Of a stretch of 43,331 nt of DNA, positions 33,424-42,937 are shown piece after piece. Under the pieces are notes generated by a model. It ran no database searches. It was not told where the DNA came from and saw only the letters and a program-made list of their open reading frames with translations. Every line of letters begins with the position of its first letter. The stretch's first letter is position 1. This DNA comes from Sphingobium sp. (GTDB taxonomy: Bacteria > Pseudomonadota > Alphaproteobacteria > Sphingomonadales > Sphingomonadaceae). The stretch covers positions 1 through 43,331 of the forward strand of contig JACESO010000014.1 in assembly GCA_013911745.1 (NCBI GenBank). Reading direction: 5' to 3'. The translations under genes and the position numbers were made by a program.

Positions 33424-35562
33424 TCAGCCCCGCCCGCGCAGGCGCAGCGTCGGCACCGCTTCATTGTCGAACGCCGCGCCCCGGCCGGACAGCGACGGGT
33501 TGGTCATGAAGTAACGGTGCAGGTTGAACGGCCGGTCCCCAGCCTCCAGCCGATGATACACGCCGTCCTTGTCCAGCGACCAGCTTTGCTCGGTGTCGAT
33601 CAGGTTCGCCACCATCACCTGGTCCAATATCTGGTCATGGACGGTTTCCGTCTCCACCGGCGCCAGGAATTCCACGCGCCGGTCGAAATTGCGCGGCATC
33701 CAGTCGGCGGAGCTGATGAACACCTTCGCGCCATTGTTCGGCAGCGCCTTGCCGTTGCCGAACACGGTGATGCGACTATGCTCCAGGAACCGGCCGACGA
33801 CCGACTTCACCCGGATATTTTCCGACATGCCCGGCACGCCCGGCCGCAGGCAGCATATGCCGCGCACGATGAGGTCGATCTGAACGCCTGCATTGCTCGC
33901 CGCATAGAGTTTCTCGATGATGGCCGGGTCGACCAGACTATTCATCTTGGCCCAGATGGTTCCCGGCCTCCCCGCGCGAACATGCTCGATCTCCGCCTCG
34001 ATGCACTGGCAGAGCGTGTTGCGCAGGTCGCGCGGGCTCATCACCAGCTTCTCCAGCCGCTCCGGCTCGACATAGCCGGTGATATAGTTGAACAGCGCCG
34101 CCGCGTCGCGGCCATAGGCCGGATCGGCGGTGAAGAAGCTCAAATCGGTATAGATGCGCGCGGTCACCGGATGATAGTTGCCGGTGCCGAAATGGCAGTA
34201 GGTGCGGAACTGGTCGCCTTCGCGCCGCACCACCATCGACACCTTGGCATGCGTCTTCCAGTCGATGAAACCATAGACCACCTGCACCCCCGCCCGCTCC
34301 AGCGCGTCGGCCCAGAGGAGATTCTGCTCTTCGTCGAACCGCGCCTTCAGCTCCACGACGGCGGTGACGGACTTGCCCGCCTCCGCCGCGTCGATCAGTG
34401 CGCGGATAACCGCGGACTGCTTGCCCGCGCGGTAGAGCGTCTGCTTGATCGCGACCACGTCCGGGTCGGACGCCGCCTGCTTCAGGAAGGATATGACGAC
34501 GTCGAACGCCTCATAGGGATGATGGACGACGATGTCCTTCGCCCGGATCGCGGCGAAACAGTCGCCGCCATATTCGCGGATGCGCTCGGGGAAGCGTGGG
34601 GCATAGGGCTCGAACTTCAGGTCGGGCCGGTCGGCATCGACAATGCCGGAAAGGTCGCCGATGCCGATGAAGCCCTCCACCTCGACCACGATCGCCTCAT
34701 GCCCCTGAAGCATGTCCTGCAGCATCTCCTCGACCGGCTCGGGGATGCGCTCCTCAATCTCCATGCGGATCACGCGGCCCCGGCGACGGCGCTTGATGGC
34801 GCTGCGGAAATAGCGGACCAGATCCTCCGCCTCTTCCTCGATCTCGATGTCGCTGTCGCGAATGATGCGGAACACGCCGCTGTTGCGCACCCTGTATCCG
34901 GGGAAGAGATCGGCGGAAAAGCGGCGGATGACCGCTTCCAGCGCGATGTAGCGCGCCGGTTCGCCCGGCACCCGCACGAACCGGGCGAGCGAGGACGGAA
35001 TCATCACCAGCTCGCGGATCGGCTGCTGGTCCGACAGGCGCTCCAGGTCGAAGACGATCGACAGCCCCTGATTAGGGATGAAGGGAAAGGGATGCGCCGG
35101 GTCCAGCGCCTGCGGCGTCAGGATGGGGAAGATCTGCGTCAGGAAATGTTCGCGCAGCCATTGCGCGCACGCGCCATCCATCTGCGCGGACGGGCCGATC
35201 ACCTCGATCCCGACTTCCCCCAACTCGTCGTGCAGCGCGCCCCACACCTTCTGCTGCGCCCGCATCAGGGTGGCGGTAGCGTCGGTGATCGCGCCCAGCT
35301 GCTGCGCCGGGGTCAGCCCGTCGGCGGAGCGCAGGTCGACATCCTGCAGTTGCTGGCCCTTCAGGCCCGCCACTCGCACGGAAAAGAATTCGTCCAGGTT
35401 CGCGCCGGAGATCGACAGGAAGCGCAGCCGCTCCAGCAACGGATGGGCGCGGTTCATCGCCTCCTCCAGCACGCGCTGGTTGAAGGCGAGCCAGGACAGT
35501 TCGCGATTGAAATAGCGCTCGCCGGTGGGCGACAGGCTGGCGATGGGATCGGCTTCGGCCAC
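33424..35562 (-). CDS. ppk: Polyphosphate kinase 1
   Basis: The 712-residue enzyme makes polyphosphate from ATP. It shows the N-terminal YFNRELSWLAFNQRVLEEA, the phosphohistidine motif in CHFGTGNYHPVTARIYTD, the second conserved region near PRNFDRRVEFLAPV, and the central VAIKQTLYRAGKQSAVIRAL. Length is normal for PPK1. The apparent start is GTG (35562), 3 bp after the hdaA stop, with only a weak ribosome site, which suggests coupling to hdaA translation. It is paired with ppx, giving synthesis and breakdown in one operon. Confidence 0.96.
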   Translation of the reverse strand: MAEADPIASLSPTGERYFNRELSWLAFNQRVLEEAMNRAHPLLERLRFLSISGANLDEFFSVRVAGLKGQQLQDVDLRSADGLTPAQQLGAITDATATLMRAQQKVWGALHDELGEVGIEVIGPSAQMDGACAQWLREHFLTQIFPILTPQALDPAHPFPFIPNQGLSIVFDLERLSDQQPIRELVMIPSSLARFVRVPGEPARYIALEAVIRRFSADLFPGYRVRNSGVFRIIRDSDIEIEEEAEDLVRYFRSAIKRRRRGRVIRMEIEERIPEPVEEMLQDMLQGHEAIVVEVEGFIGIGDLSGIVDADRPDLKFEPYAPRFPERIREYGGDCFAAIRAKDIVVHHPYEAFDVVISFLKQAASDPDVVAIKQTLYRAGKQSAVIRALIDAAEAGKSVTAVVELKARFDEEQNLLWADALERAGVQVVYGFIDWKTHAKVSMVVRREGDQFRTYCHFGTGNYHPVTARIYTDLSFFTADPAYGRDAAALFNYITGYVEPERLEKLVMSPRDLRNTLCQCIEAEIEHVRAGRPGTIWAKMNSLVDPAIIEKLYAASNAGVQIDLIVRGICCLRPGVPGMSENIRVKSVVGRFLEHSRITVFGNGKALPNNGAKVFISSADWMPRNFDRRVEFLAPVETETVHDQILDQVMVANLIDTEQSWSLDKDGVYHRLEAGDRPFNLHRYFMTNPSLSGRGAAFDNEAVPTLRLRGRG

Positions 35563-35565
35563 GGA

Positions 35566-36204
35566 TTACTCGCGCTGGTCGTTGGAAGGATCGGGCGGGA
35601 CTATAGGCAGAAACGCCGCCGATTGCAGAACGGATTTCGCCATTGCGATGGAAATCTTACGCCCGGATGACAGCGCCTCCCGGTCCAGCAGCCGCGTGAG
35701 CTCGGCAATTGCGCCATAGGTCCGCTCCACCCGGCGGACCAGCCAGTCCGGCACATCGGCGGCATAGGCCGCCCCCGCCCGCTCGAAATGGCGCTGGATC
35801 AGCGCGCGGGCCAGCGCCTCGTCCGGCTCGGCTATGGCGACATGGGGCACGGCGGCAAGCCGCGATCGCAGGTCGGGCAGCGCCACCGTCCAGCTGGCAG
35901 GCGAGGTGCTGCCGACCATCAGCAAAGGCCGGCGCGCGGTCTGCGCCGCGTTCCAGGCGTGGAACAGCCGATGCTCGTCGCCCCCTTCCGCCTCGTCGAT
36001 CACGTCGCCGCCGCTCATCGCCGCGAACAGCCGGGCGAGTGTCGATCGGCCCGACCGCGGCGGCCCTGTCAGCACGCTCACCGACAGCGGCCATTCGCGC
36101 CAGCGCTCCAGATGCGCGACGGCGATCCGGTTCGCCTCGCTGACCAGGAAATCGCCGCCGTCGCTTTCCCCTTGCCACTCGAAGGGCAGGCTGATCTGGC
36201 TCAT
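35566..36204 (-). CDS. hdaA: DnaA-related regulatory inactivator (HdaA-like)
   Basis: The 212-residue protein is a DnaA-like AAA+ domain without the DNA-binding domain [12 protein letters not shown] resembles the clamp-binding QxxLPF motif of Hda. The P-loop region reads VLTGPPRSGRSTLARLFAAM (Ser replaces the usual Gly/Lys pattern partly), then DEAEGGDEHRLFHAWN and arginine-rich sensor stretches. With the beta clamp it would promote ATP hydrolysis by DnaA. The start overlaps the stop of the preceding DUF2066-like gene (ATGA). The longer frame upstream is a shadow of that gene. Confidence 0.9.
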   Translation of the reverse strand: MSQISLPFEWQGESDGGDFLVSEANRIAVAHLERWREWPLSVSVLTGPPRSGRSTLARLFAAMSGGDVIDEAEGGDEHRLFHAWNAAQTARRPLLMVGSTSPASWTVALPDLRSRLAAVPHVAIAEPDEALARALIQRHFERAGAAYAADVPDWLVRRVERTYGAIAELTRLLDREALSSGRKISIAMAKSVLQSAAFLPIVPPDPSNDQRE

Positions 36205-37466
36205 TGCCCCGTCGGCGCTGCCCGGCGGCTGATGCGCAGCGTGTTGCCCGACACCGCGACGGTGAAGCCGCGGGCGGTCAGCCCGGCGCGCAGCGCGTCG
36301 GCCGTGCCCTCGAAGCTCACCTGCATGACGGACGTGCCGCCCAGCGCCAGGCTGCTGGTGGCGGCGGACCGCACGCCCGGAACGCCCCGCACCGCCGCCT
36401 CGCCCGCGCCGACCGACGCCACGTCGGGCGTATCGAACTGGATGGAGAAGCTGGAGACGCCCGGCGCCGCCACCACCGGCAGCTCGCCGATATCGATCGG
36501 CTGCTCGCTCGCATTTTCGATGGCGAGCGCGTCGGGATCGACCGGCTCCTCGATGATCAGCGACGGGTCGGGCCGCAAGCGCCCGTCGTTCAGCGCACGG
36601 ATGTAAAGCTCGTCGATCCGCCGCGCGCCTTCGTCCATCATCTGCGCGATGCCGCTGTCGTTGGACGCGCGCAGCTGGAAGCTGCCGATCAGCCGGTCGT
36701 CCGGGCCATAGCGCGCGGTGAAAGTGCCCGTCACCGGACCGCCCGGCCAGGCGCGGTCCAGCCGCGCAATCGGGACCACCACGTCGGCCGCGCCATATTG
36801 GTCGAGCAGCACGCGCCACCACAGTCGCCCACGCCGCCCCACCTGCCCCGCGTTCAGCAGGATCGGGTCGGCGATGGAACCGGCGACGCGGACATAGTCG
36901 ATCGCGCTGTCGCCGGTGCGATAGCGCGCCCACGCCTTCTGCCATTCGTTGGTACGCTCGTAGGACACGGCCGATCCGCCATCCCACAGCACCGGGATGA
37001 CCAGCAGCGGCGGCGACCGCATCACATTGCCGCTCACGCCCAGCAGCCCGCCGGTGCGCGCCCGGTCGAACAGCACGCCCAGCGTCGCGACATAGCGGTT
37101 GGGGCCGACCTGCTCCTGCTCGATCTCCATGCCGGAAATCATGCCTTCCAGCTGCGAATCGGACAGCGCTGGCGCGCCGGTCCCGCCATGGGTGCGGGTC
37201 CACAGCATCCGCCACGCCTGCCGCTGGGCGATGCGCCACCCGGCATAGCGGGCGCTGTCGGCATCCTTGGCCATCACGTCCACCTTGACACCGCGCACCT
37301 CGAAATCGCCGCCGCTGGCGATCGGCGGCACGCCGCGTTCCCCCTCCATCTGCGCGAACAGCGCAGCGGCGGCGAGGCCGATCGCGATGGCGAGGATGAT
37401 CTGCAGCGGCCGCGACAGCAGGCGCAGGAAGGCCGGCGGGCGGAAAAGGGTCTGGCTCAGGCTCAC
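36201..37466 (-). CDS. DUF2066-like membrane-anchored protein
   Basis: The 421-residue protein is of unknown function; its order next to hdaA and divergent from purM is common in alphaproteobacteria. I start it at GTG 37466 because AAAAGGA lies five bases upstream, and because the longer frame to 37613 would overlap purM and has an implausible basic leader. A single transmembrane segment lies at about 18-38 ([20 protein letters not shown]), so most of the protein is periplasmic. Recognisable stretches are [19 protein letters not shown] and a beta-rich C-terminal half. It is the first gene of a unit with hdaA, ppk and ppx, linked to hdaA by overlap. Confidence 0.82.
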   Translation of the reverse strand: MSLSQTLFRPPAFLRLLSRPLQIILAIAIGLAAAALFAQMEGERGVPPIASGGDFEVRGVKVDVMAKDADSARYAGWRIAQRQAWRMLWTRTHGGTGAPALSDSQLEGMISGMEIEQEQVGPNRYVATLGVLFDRARTGGLLGVSGNVMRSPPLLVIPVLWDGGSAVSYERTNEWQKAWARYRTGDSAIDYVRVAGSIADPILLNAGQVGRRGRLWWRVLLDQYGAADVVVPIARLDRAWPGGPVTGTFTARYGPDDRLIGSFQLRASNDSGIAQMMDEGARRIDELYIRALNDGRLRPDPSLIIEEPVDPDALAIENASEQPIDIGELPVVAAPGVSSFSIQFDTPDVASVGAGEAAVRGVPGVRSAATSSLALGGTSVMQVSFEGTADALRAGLTARGFTVAVSGNTLRISRRAAPTGQ

Positions 37467-37602
37467 GCGCGTCCTTTTGGCGGGATTTGGCCGCCCTGCC
37501 AAGCCTTCCCTTTTGCCCCGCCCTGCGCGTTCCGGCGCTGATCGCATTTTCGGGTCGCGCGATGTTTCCATCCACCTCGAAAATGCTCTAGGGCGCGCAG
37601 AC

Positions 37603-38697
37603 ATGAGCGACACCGAATCCTACAGCTACGCCAAGGCTGGCGTCGACATCGCCGCCGGCAACGCCCTCGTCCGCGCCATCGCGCCGCTGGCGAAAGCCAC
37701 CCGCCGCCCCGGCGCCGACGCCGAACTGGGCGGCTTCGGCGGCTTCTTCGACCTGAAGGCGGCGGGCTATGACGATCCTTTGCTGGTCGCCGCCAATGAC
37801 GGCGTGGGCACGAAGCTCAAGCTCGCCATCGATCATGACCGGCACGATGGCGTCGGCATCGACCTTGTCGCCATGTGCGCCAACGACCTGATCGTGCAGG
37901 GGGCCGAACCGCTCTTCTTCCTCGATTATTACGCCACCGGCCGGCTGGAAAGCGGCGTTGCCGAACGGGTGATCGCCGGCATCGCCGAAGGCTGCCGCCA
38001 GGCGGGCTGCGCGCTGATCGGCGGCGAAACCGCCGAAATGCCTGGCATGTATGCCGATGGCGACTATGACCTCGCCGGCTTCTGCGTCGGCGCGGTGGAA
38101 CGGGCCAAGGCGCTGACCGGCAACCGGGTGAAGCCGGGCGACATACTGCTCGGCCTCGCCTCTTCGGGCGTGCATTCCAACGGCTATTCGCTGGTCCGCC
38201 GCCTCGCCGCCGACAAGGGATGGAAGCTCGATCGCCCCGCCTTGTTCGATAACGAAGTGCTGCTGATCGACGCGCTGATGGCGCCGACCCGCATCTATGT
38301 GAAGAGCCTGCTGCCGCTGGTGCGCGCGGGCATGATCAACGCGCTCGCCCACGTCACTGGCGGCGGCCTCCTTGAAAACATCCCGCGCGTTCTGCCGGAC
38401 GGTGCGCACGCCGTGGTGAACGCCGACGCCTGGGAACAGCCGCGCCTGATGGCCTTCCTCCAGGCGCAGGGCCATATCGAGCCGGAGGAAATGGCGCGCA
38501 CCTTCAACTGCGGCATCGGCATGGTGCTGGCCGTGGACGAAGCGCATGTCGCCGCCGTCGCCAAGGCGCTGGAGGATGCGGGCGAAACCGTCTTCACCGT
38601 CGGCGCGGTGGAGGAAGGCGACAAGGGCTGCACCGTCCGTGGCAGCGCCGAAACATGGAGCGCGCGGGCCGACTGGTCTGCGACGCATCTGGGTTGA
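37603..38697 (+). CDS. purM: Phosphoribosylformylglycinamidine cyclo-ligase (AIR synthetase)
   Basis: The 364-residue enzyme performs the fifth step of de novo purine synthesis. Marks are [68 protein letters not shown] and the [11 protein letters not shown] motif. Length is usual. The ATG at 37603 opens the family-typical N-terminus; the frame continues upstream but overlaps the divergent gene without similarity. purN follows after a palindromic spacer. Confidence 0.97.
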   Translation: MSDTESYSYAKAGVDIAAGNALVRAIAPLAKATRRPGADAELGGFGGFFDLKAAGYDDPLLVAANDGVGTKLKLAIDHDRHDGVGIDLVAMCANDLIVQGAEPLFFLDYYATGRLESGVAERVIAGIAEGCRQAGCALIGGETAEMPGMYADGDYDLAGFCVGAVERAKALTGNRVKPGDILLGLASSGVHSNGYSLVRRLAADKGWKLDRPALFDNEVLLIDALMAPTRIYVKSLLPLVRAGMINALAHVTGGGLLENIPRVLPDGAHAVVNADAWEQPRLMAFLQAQGHIEPEEMARTFNCGIGMVLAVDEAHVAAVAKALEDAGETVFTVGAVEEGDKGCTVRGSAETWSARADWSATHLG

Positions 38698-38710
38698 ACA
38701 ATGCCAATCC

Positions 38711-38800
38711 CCCTCCCGCTTGCGGGAGGGGTTAGGGGAGGGCATGTCGAAGGAGCCGGCCTAACTGGCCCTCCCCCGACCTCTCCTACAAGCGGGAGGG
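38711..38800. repeat. Long imperfect inverted repeat (REP-like) between purM and purN
   Basis: The left arm 38711-38743 (starts CCCTCCCGCTTGCGGGAGGG) is largely complementary to the right arm 38768-38800 (ends CAAGCGGGAGGG). The arms are 33 bp each with a 24-bp spacer containing GCCGGC. The left arm also has an internal hairpin CCCTCCCGC/GCGGGAGGG. The pattern is that of REP-type intergenic elements widespread in sphingomonads. The last GGGAGGG of the right arm is the purN ribosome site, nine bases before its ATG, so folding could hide it. Confidence 0.8.
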
Positions 38801-38809
38801 AAGTTCGTC

Positions 38810-39760
38810 ATGCAACGGGCAAAAGTCGGCGTCCTGATTTCCGGTCGCGGGTCGAACATGGCGGCCCTGCTCTACGCGGCAAAGGCGGAAAGCTGCCCCT
38901 ATGAGATCGTGCTGGTCGCCGCCAACGATCCCGACGCACCGGGTCTCGCCCTCGCCGCCGCGGAAGGGATCACGACCTTCGGCCACAGCCACAAGGGGCT
39001 GAAGCGCGCCGAGTTCGACCGCATCATCGACGCGCAACTGCGCGCGGCGGGCGCGGACTATGTCGCGCTCGCAGGCTATATGCGTCTGCTCTCGCCCGAA
39101 TTCGTCGGCGCATGGGAAAACCGGATGCTCAACATCCACCCCAGCCTGCTCCCCAAATATAAGGGGCTGGACACGCACCAGCGCGCGATCGACGCGGGTG
39201 ACAGCCATGCCGGCTGCTCCGTCCATATCGTGACGGCGGAACTGGACGACGGGCCGGTGCTCGGCCAGACGCCGGTCGCGATCCTGCCGGGCGACACCGC
39301 CGACAGCCTTGCCGCCCGCATCCTGATCGCCGAGCATCAGCTTTATTCGCGCACCCTAGCGGATTTCGTGACGCGCGAGCGGCAGCCCGACTGGCTGCTC
39401 AACAAGGTGCGCGAAATTGCGCTCGCCATGCCGCAGGCGGAAGAGACGCTGTCGCACGGCATGCCCTGCTTCGGCGTCGCCAAGGGCAAGAAGTTCGGCT
39501 GGTTCACGCGCGACCATCATGGCGACGGCATCATCGCCCTGCTGGTCAAGACCAGCGCGCCCGACGAACAGGCGACCCTGATAGAGGCCGACCCCGTCCG
39601 CTATTATCGCCCGGCCTATTTCGGCAACGACTGGATCGGCATCCGCCTGGACCTGGGCGACACCGACTGGGACCACATCACCACCCGCCTCCGCGCCAGC
39701 TGGCGCCAGATCGCGCCCAAGAAGCTGCTCGGCCTGATGGACATAGCCGAGGAATTTTGA
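38810..39760 (+). CDS. purN: Glycinamide ribonucleotide formyltransferase fused to a MmcQ/YjbR-like domain
   Basis: Residues 1-187 form a complete PurN: VGVLISGRGSNMAALLYA, the catalytic NIHPSLLP (N108, H110) and the Asp of ELDDGPVLGQ (D146 or D147). It transfers a formyl group from 10-formyl-THF to GAR in purine synthesis. Residues from about 195 to 316 are an added domain like the MmcQ/YjbR family (DUF419): VREIALAMPQAEETLSHGMP, GVAKGKKFGWFTRDHHGDGI, DPVRYYRPAYFGNDWIGIRL and WRQIAPKKLL. Ordinary PurN is about 190-215 residues, so this is a fusion in one open frame. The role of the added domain is unknown; the family has a CyaY-like fold and appears beside many enzymes. Confidence 0.92.
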   Translation: MQRAKVGVLISGRGSNMAALLYAAKAESCPYEIVLVAANDPDAPGLALAAAEGITTFGHSHKGLKRAEFDRIIDAQLRAAGADYVALAGYMRLLSPEFVGAWENRMLNIHPSLLPKYKGLDTHQRAIDAGDSHAGCSVHIVTAELDDGPVLGQTPVAILPGDTADSLAARILIAEHQLYSRTLADFVTRERQPDWLLNKVREIALAMPQAEETLSHGMPCFGVAKGKKFGWFTRDHHGDGIIALLVKTSAPDEQATLIEADPVRYYRPAYFGNDWIGIRLDLGDTDWDHITTRLRASWRQIAPKKLLGLMDIAEEF

Positions 39761-39842
39761 GAGCGCTTTGGGGTGGGAAGCGGACAGGCGGCTTACAACA
39801 TATAAATAAGAAAAGCGGTCGCTAGCTGCAGTCGGTAAAAAG

Positions 39843-40418
39843 ATGTGCATGGATCAAACCGCTATCCTCCAGACCCTCATGATGAGCGATCCGCTGCGCC
39901 GCCAAGCTCTTGAAGCGGTAGCGGAACTCGACCTGCCTGATTGTTGGATCGGCGCAGGCTTCGTTCGCGATGCGTTGTGGGCGCATCTTCACGGCAATGA
40001 CGTGACCGTGCCAAGGGGTGATGTGGATGTCATCTGGTATAACACCGCTCAGCCGGAAGAAAGCCGTGACCGCTCGATTGAGCAGAGCCTGCGCATCAAA
40101 ATGCCTTGCCTGTCGTGGTCGGTGAAGAATCAAGCTAGGATGCACCATCGCAACGGTGACGATCCTTATGCGTCCGTGTCCGACGCCATGCAGCACTGGC
40201 CCGAGACAGCGACAGCTGTTGCGGTTCGGCTTGGGCGTTCGGGGGCAGTTGAGGTCAATGCGCCTTTTGGTTTGCGTGATTTGTTCGCGCTACGATTGCA
40301 GCCAACGCCGAACTTCCTGACGACAAAGCACCCGATTTTCATGGATCGCGTAAACTCGAAACGCTGGCTTGAACGGTATCCCCTCCTGTCGCTTGGGGAC
40401 CGACATAGCGGCAGCTAG
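39843..40418 (+). CDS. Nucleotidyltransferase-fold protein (NTP_transf_6/DUF925-like)
   Basis: The 191-residue protein shows the pattern of the NTP_transf_6 family: CWIGAGFVRDALWAHLHG for the glycine loop and RGDVDVIWYN for the metal-binding D-x-D. Later stretches YASVSDAMQHWPETATAVAV and GLRDLFALRLQPTPNFL follow the family. The substrate is unknown. Codon choice is visibly less GC-biased than in purN or ftsH on either side, with more A/T-ending codons, suggesting later acquisition. It lies 82 bp after purN and converges on ftsH. A second ATG at 39849 is an alternative start. Confidence 0.8.
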   Translation: MCMDQTAILQTLMMSDPLRRQALEAVAELDLPDCWIGAGFVRDALWAHLHGNDVTVPRGDVDVIWYNTAQPEESRDRSIEQSLRIKMPCLSWSVKNQARMHHRNGDDPYASVSDAMQHWPETATAVAVRLGRSGAVEVNAPFGLRDLFALRLQPTPNFLTTKHPIFMDRVNSKRWLERYPLLSLGDRHSGS

Positions 40419-40481
40419 CGGGCCGTTCACACGCGGTTTTCAGCGTCCATTTTTGGGTCGGTAGCGGACCTCCCACACCAC

Positions 40482-40516
40482 AAAAAGGGCGAGGTCATCG
40501 ACCCCGCCCGCTTTTT
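40482..40516. terminator. Bidirectional terminator between the nucleotidyltransferase and ftsH
   Basis: AAAAAGGGCGAGGTC (40482 on) pairs with GACCCCGCCC and CTTTTT up to 40516, with one mismatch and a short loop near ATC. T-runs occur on both strands, so it serves the convergent genes. Confidence 0.8.
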
Positions 40517-40535
40517 CATCCCATTTCGCTGCGCC

Positions 40536-42491
40536 TCAGGCACCCAGCGGCGTAGGGTCTCCGAACGGCCCCTTGCGCTTGCGCGTGCGGGGGATGGAGC
40601 TGCCCGCCGCCGGGATCACCGACGGTTTGATCGTCGTGCCGTCGTCGCGGGTGATCTCGCCCTTCTCCAGCAGCGCCTTGATCTCGTCGCCCGACAGCGT
40701 CTCATATTCCAGCATCGCATTGGCCAGCAGGTGCAGCTGGTCCTCATGGCCCTTCAGCAATTCCTGCGCCCGGGCATAGCCCTGCTCCACCAGGCCGCGG
40801 ATTTCCTTGTCGATCAGCTTGGCCGTCTCGTCCGACATATGGACGCGCTGGCTCTGCGAATAGCCAAGGAAAGTTTCGCCCTGCTGCTCTTCATATTGCA
40901 GCGGCCCCAGCTTGTCGGACATGCCCCACTGCGTGACCATGTCGCGCGCCAGCTTGGTGGCGTACTGGATGTCGCCCGACGCGCCGCTCGACACCTTGTC
41001 GTATCCGAAGATGATCTCCTCGGCCACGCGTCCGCCCATGGCGACGGCCATGTTGGCGTGCATCTTGTCGCGATGATAGCTGTAGCTGTCCCGCTCCGGC
41101 AGACGCATCACCATGCCCAGCGCGCGGCCGCGCGGGATGATCGTCGCCTTGTGGATCGGGTCGGATGCCGGCTCATGGACCGCGACGATGGCATGGCCCG
41201 CCTCATGATAGGCGGTCATCTTCTTTTCATCGTCGGTCATGACCATGGAGCGGCGCTCGCTGCCCATCATGACCTTGTCCTTGGCCGCCTCGAACTCGTC
41301 CATGGCGACCAGGCGCTTGCCCCGGCGGGCGGCCATCAAAGCAGCTTCGTTGACGAGGTTGGCGAGGTCCGCGCCCGAAAAGCCCGGCGTGCCGCGCGCG
41401 ATGGTGCGCGGATTGACGTCGGGCGCCAGCGGCACCTTCTTCATATGGACGGCCAGGATCTTCTCGCGGCCCTCGATGTCGGGGCGCGGCACCACGACCT
41501 GCCGGTCAAAGCGGCCCGGACGCAGCAGCGCGGGGTCCAGCACGTCGGGGCGGTTGGTCGCCGCGACGATGATGATGCCCTCGTTCGCCTCGAACCCGTC
41601 CATCTCGACCAGCAGCTGGTTCAGCGTCTGCTCGCGCTCGTCATTGCCGTTGCCCAGGCCCGCGCCGCGATGACGGCCGACCGCGTCGATTTCGTCAATG
41701 AAGACGATGCAGGGCGCGTTCTTCTTCGCCTGCTCGAACATGTCGCGCACACGGCTTGCGCCCACGCCCACGAACATCTCGACGAAGTCGGAGCCGGAGA
41801 TGGTGAAGAAGGGCACGCCCGCCTCGCCAGCGATCGCTCGCGCCAGCAGCGTCTTGCCGGTGCCGGGCGAGCCGACCAGCAGCGCACCCTTGGGGATCTT
41901 GCCGCCCAGCCGCGCGAACTTGCTCGGATCCTTCAGGAACTCGACGATCTCCTGCAATTCCTCGCGCGCTTCGTCGATGCCGGCAACGTCATCGAACGTC
42001 ACCTTGCCGTGCTTTTCGGTCAGCAGCTTGGCCTTCGACTTGCCGAAACCCATCGCCCCGCCAGCGCCGCCGCCCTTCTGCATCTGGCGCAGCACGAAGA
42101 AGGCGATGCCGAGGATCAGCAGGAACGGCAGCGACTGGAACAGCAGATATTGCCAGAAGCTCGGCTGCTCCTGCGCCTGGCCCGAATATTTGACGTTATA
42201 ATCGTCCAGCAAGCCGGTGAGGCCCGGATCGTTCACCGGAACGGTCGAGAATTTCTGCCCGCTCGACAATGTGCCGCTGATCTTGTCGGGCGCGATGGCG
42301 ACGTCCTTGACCTGGCCTTCCTGCACCTTGGAGCGGAATTCGGAATAGGCGATGCCCGTCCCGCCGCCGGTGGCGGTGGTGTTGCCGAACATCGACACGA
42401 ACAGCAGCAGGGCGACGATCACGCCCGCCCATATCATGGCGCTCTTGATCCAGGGGTTGCCCTGCGGGTCTTTCTCGTCGTTCATCATCAC
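40536..42491 (-). CDS. ftsH: ATP-dependent zinc metalloprotease FtsH
   Basis: The 651-residue inner-membrane protease degrades misassembled membrane proteins and short-lived regulators. The N-terminus has transmembrane helices at about 17-36 and 115-135 around a periplasmic domain. The AAA+ domain has Walker A GSPGTGKT (207-214), Walker [12 protein letters not shown] (262-272) and the second-region-of-homology [20 protein letters not shown]. The protease domain carries zinc motif HEAGH (429-433). Length and order are normal. Three successive ATGs (MMM) leave the exact start ambiguous by two codons. It lies downstream of tilS with a small gene between. Confidence 0.98.
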   Translation of the reverse strand: MMMNDEKDPQGNPWIKSAMIWAGVIVALLLFVSMFGNTTATGGGTGIAYSEFRSKVQEGQVKDVAIAPDKISGTLSSGQKFSTVPVNDPGLTGLLDDYNVKYSGQAQEQPSFWQYLLFQSLPFLLILGIAFFVLRQMQKGGGAGGAMGFGKSKAKLLTEKHGKVTFDDVAGIDEAREELQEIVEFLKDPSKFARLGGKIPKGALLVGSPGTGKTLLARAIAGEAGVPFFTISGSDFVEMFVGVGASRVRDMFEQAKKNAPCIVFIDEIDAVGRHRGAGLGNGNDEREQTLNQLLVEMDGFEANEGIIIVAATNRPDVLDPALLRPGRFDRQVVVPRPDIEGREKILAVHMKKVPLAPDVNPRTIARGTPGFSGADLANLVNEAALMAARRGKRLVAMDEFEAAKDKVMMGSERRSMVMTDDEKKMTAYHEAGHAIVAVHEPASDPIHKATIIPRGRALGMVMRLPERDSYSYHRDKMHANMAVAMGGRVAEEIIFGYDKVSSGASGDIQYATKLARDMVTQWGMSDKLGPLQYEEQQGETFLGYSQSQRVHMSDETAKLIDKEIRGLVEQGYARAQELLKGHEDQLHLLANAMLEYETLSGDEIKALLEKGEITRDDGTTIKPSVIPAAGSSIPRTRKRKGPFGDPTPLGA

Positions 42492-42596
42492 TCTCTTTCA
42501 CCGGCCAAGATAGGGCGCGCCTGCAAAAGCGCAAGCGGACGGGCGTCCTCCCCCGCCCGCTTTATGGCCCGACATCTTTACGTCCGATGACCGGCG

Positions 42597-42788
42597 TCAA
42601 GCCTCCAGAAACAGCCGCGCGGCGACCCAGGCCAGCGCGATCGCCACGCCGGCGGACAGGCCGCACAGCAGATAACCGACATAGAGCAGCAGCGGCGGGT
42701 GCGGCCGCGCCATTTTCCGGTTCCGTTGCGCCGCCGAAAGGATAACGCTTGCCAACAGGCCATAGGTCAGCGCTGCAAATTCCATCAT
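42597..42788 (-). CDS. Small two-helix membrane protein, unknown
   Basis: This 63-residue frame lies between tilS and ftsH on their strand. It has two hydrophobic segments, about 4-20 (FAALTYGLLASVILSAA) and 36-60 (VGYLLCGLSAGVAIALAWVA), joined by a basic loop (QRNRKMARPH), the topology of a small inner-membrane protein. GGGGA stands about nine bases upstream. I do not recognise a family. Its position 105 bp before ftsH makes an FtsH partner or substrate imaginable, but that is speculation. Confidence 0.5.
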   Translation of the reverse strand: MMEFAALTYGLLASVILSAAQRNRKMARPHPPLLLYVGYLLCGLSAGVAIALAWVAARLFLEA

Positions 42789-42937
42789 CTACAAATTCCC
42801 CGCTTGTGCGGGCGCAGGATAGGGCAAAGGGCCGTTAAGGAAAGGTCACTGCACCGCACAAAAACGGCAGACCGTTCGGCTCGCGCGATTATCCGTGGAA
42901 CCATATCGTAACGACCGCTTACGGCAGGTATAGCTCG

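Noticed and set aside
32641-35670. A 1009-codon open frame on the plus strand, antisense to ppk and ppx
   Set aside because: It has no family-like motif, mirrors the third-position GC of the real genes and spans two clear genes on the other strand. Similar long antisense frames lie at 5160-7742, 7894-10071, 13286-15520, 17066-18913, 20951-23002, 26080-27582 and 40731-42590; all look like GC-bias shadows.
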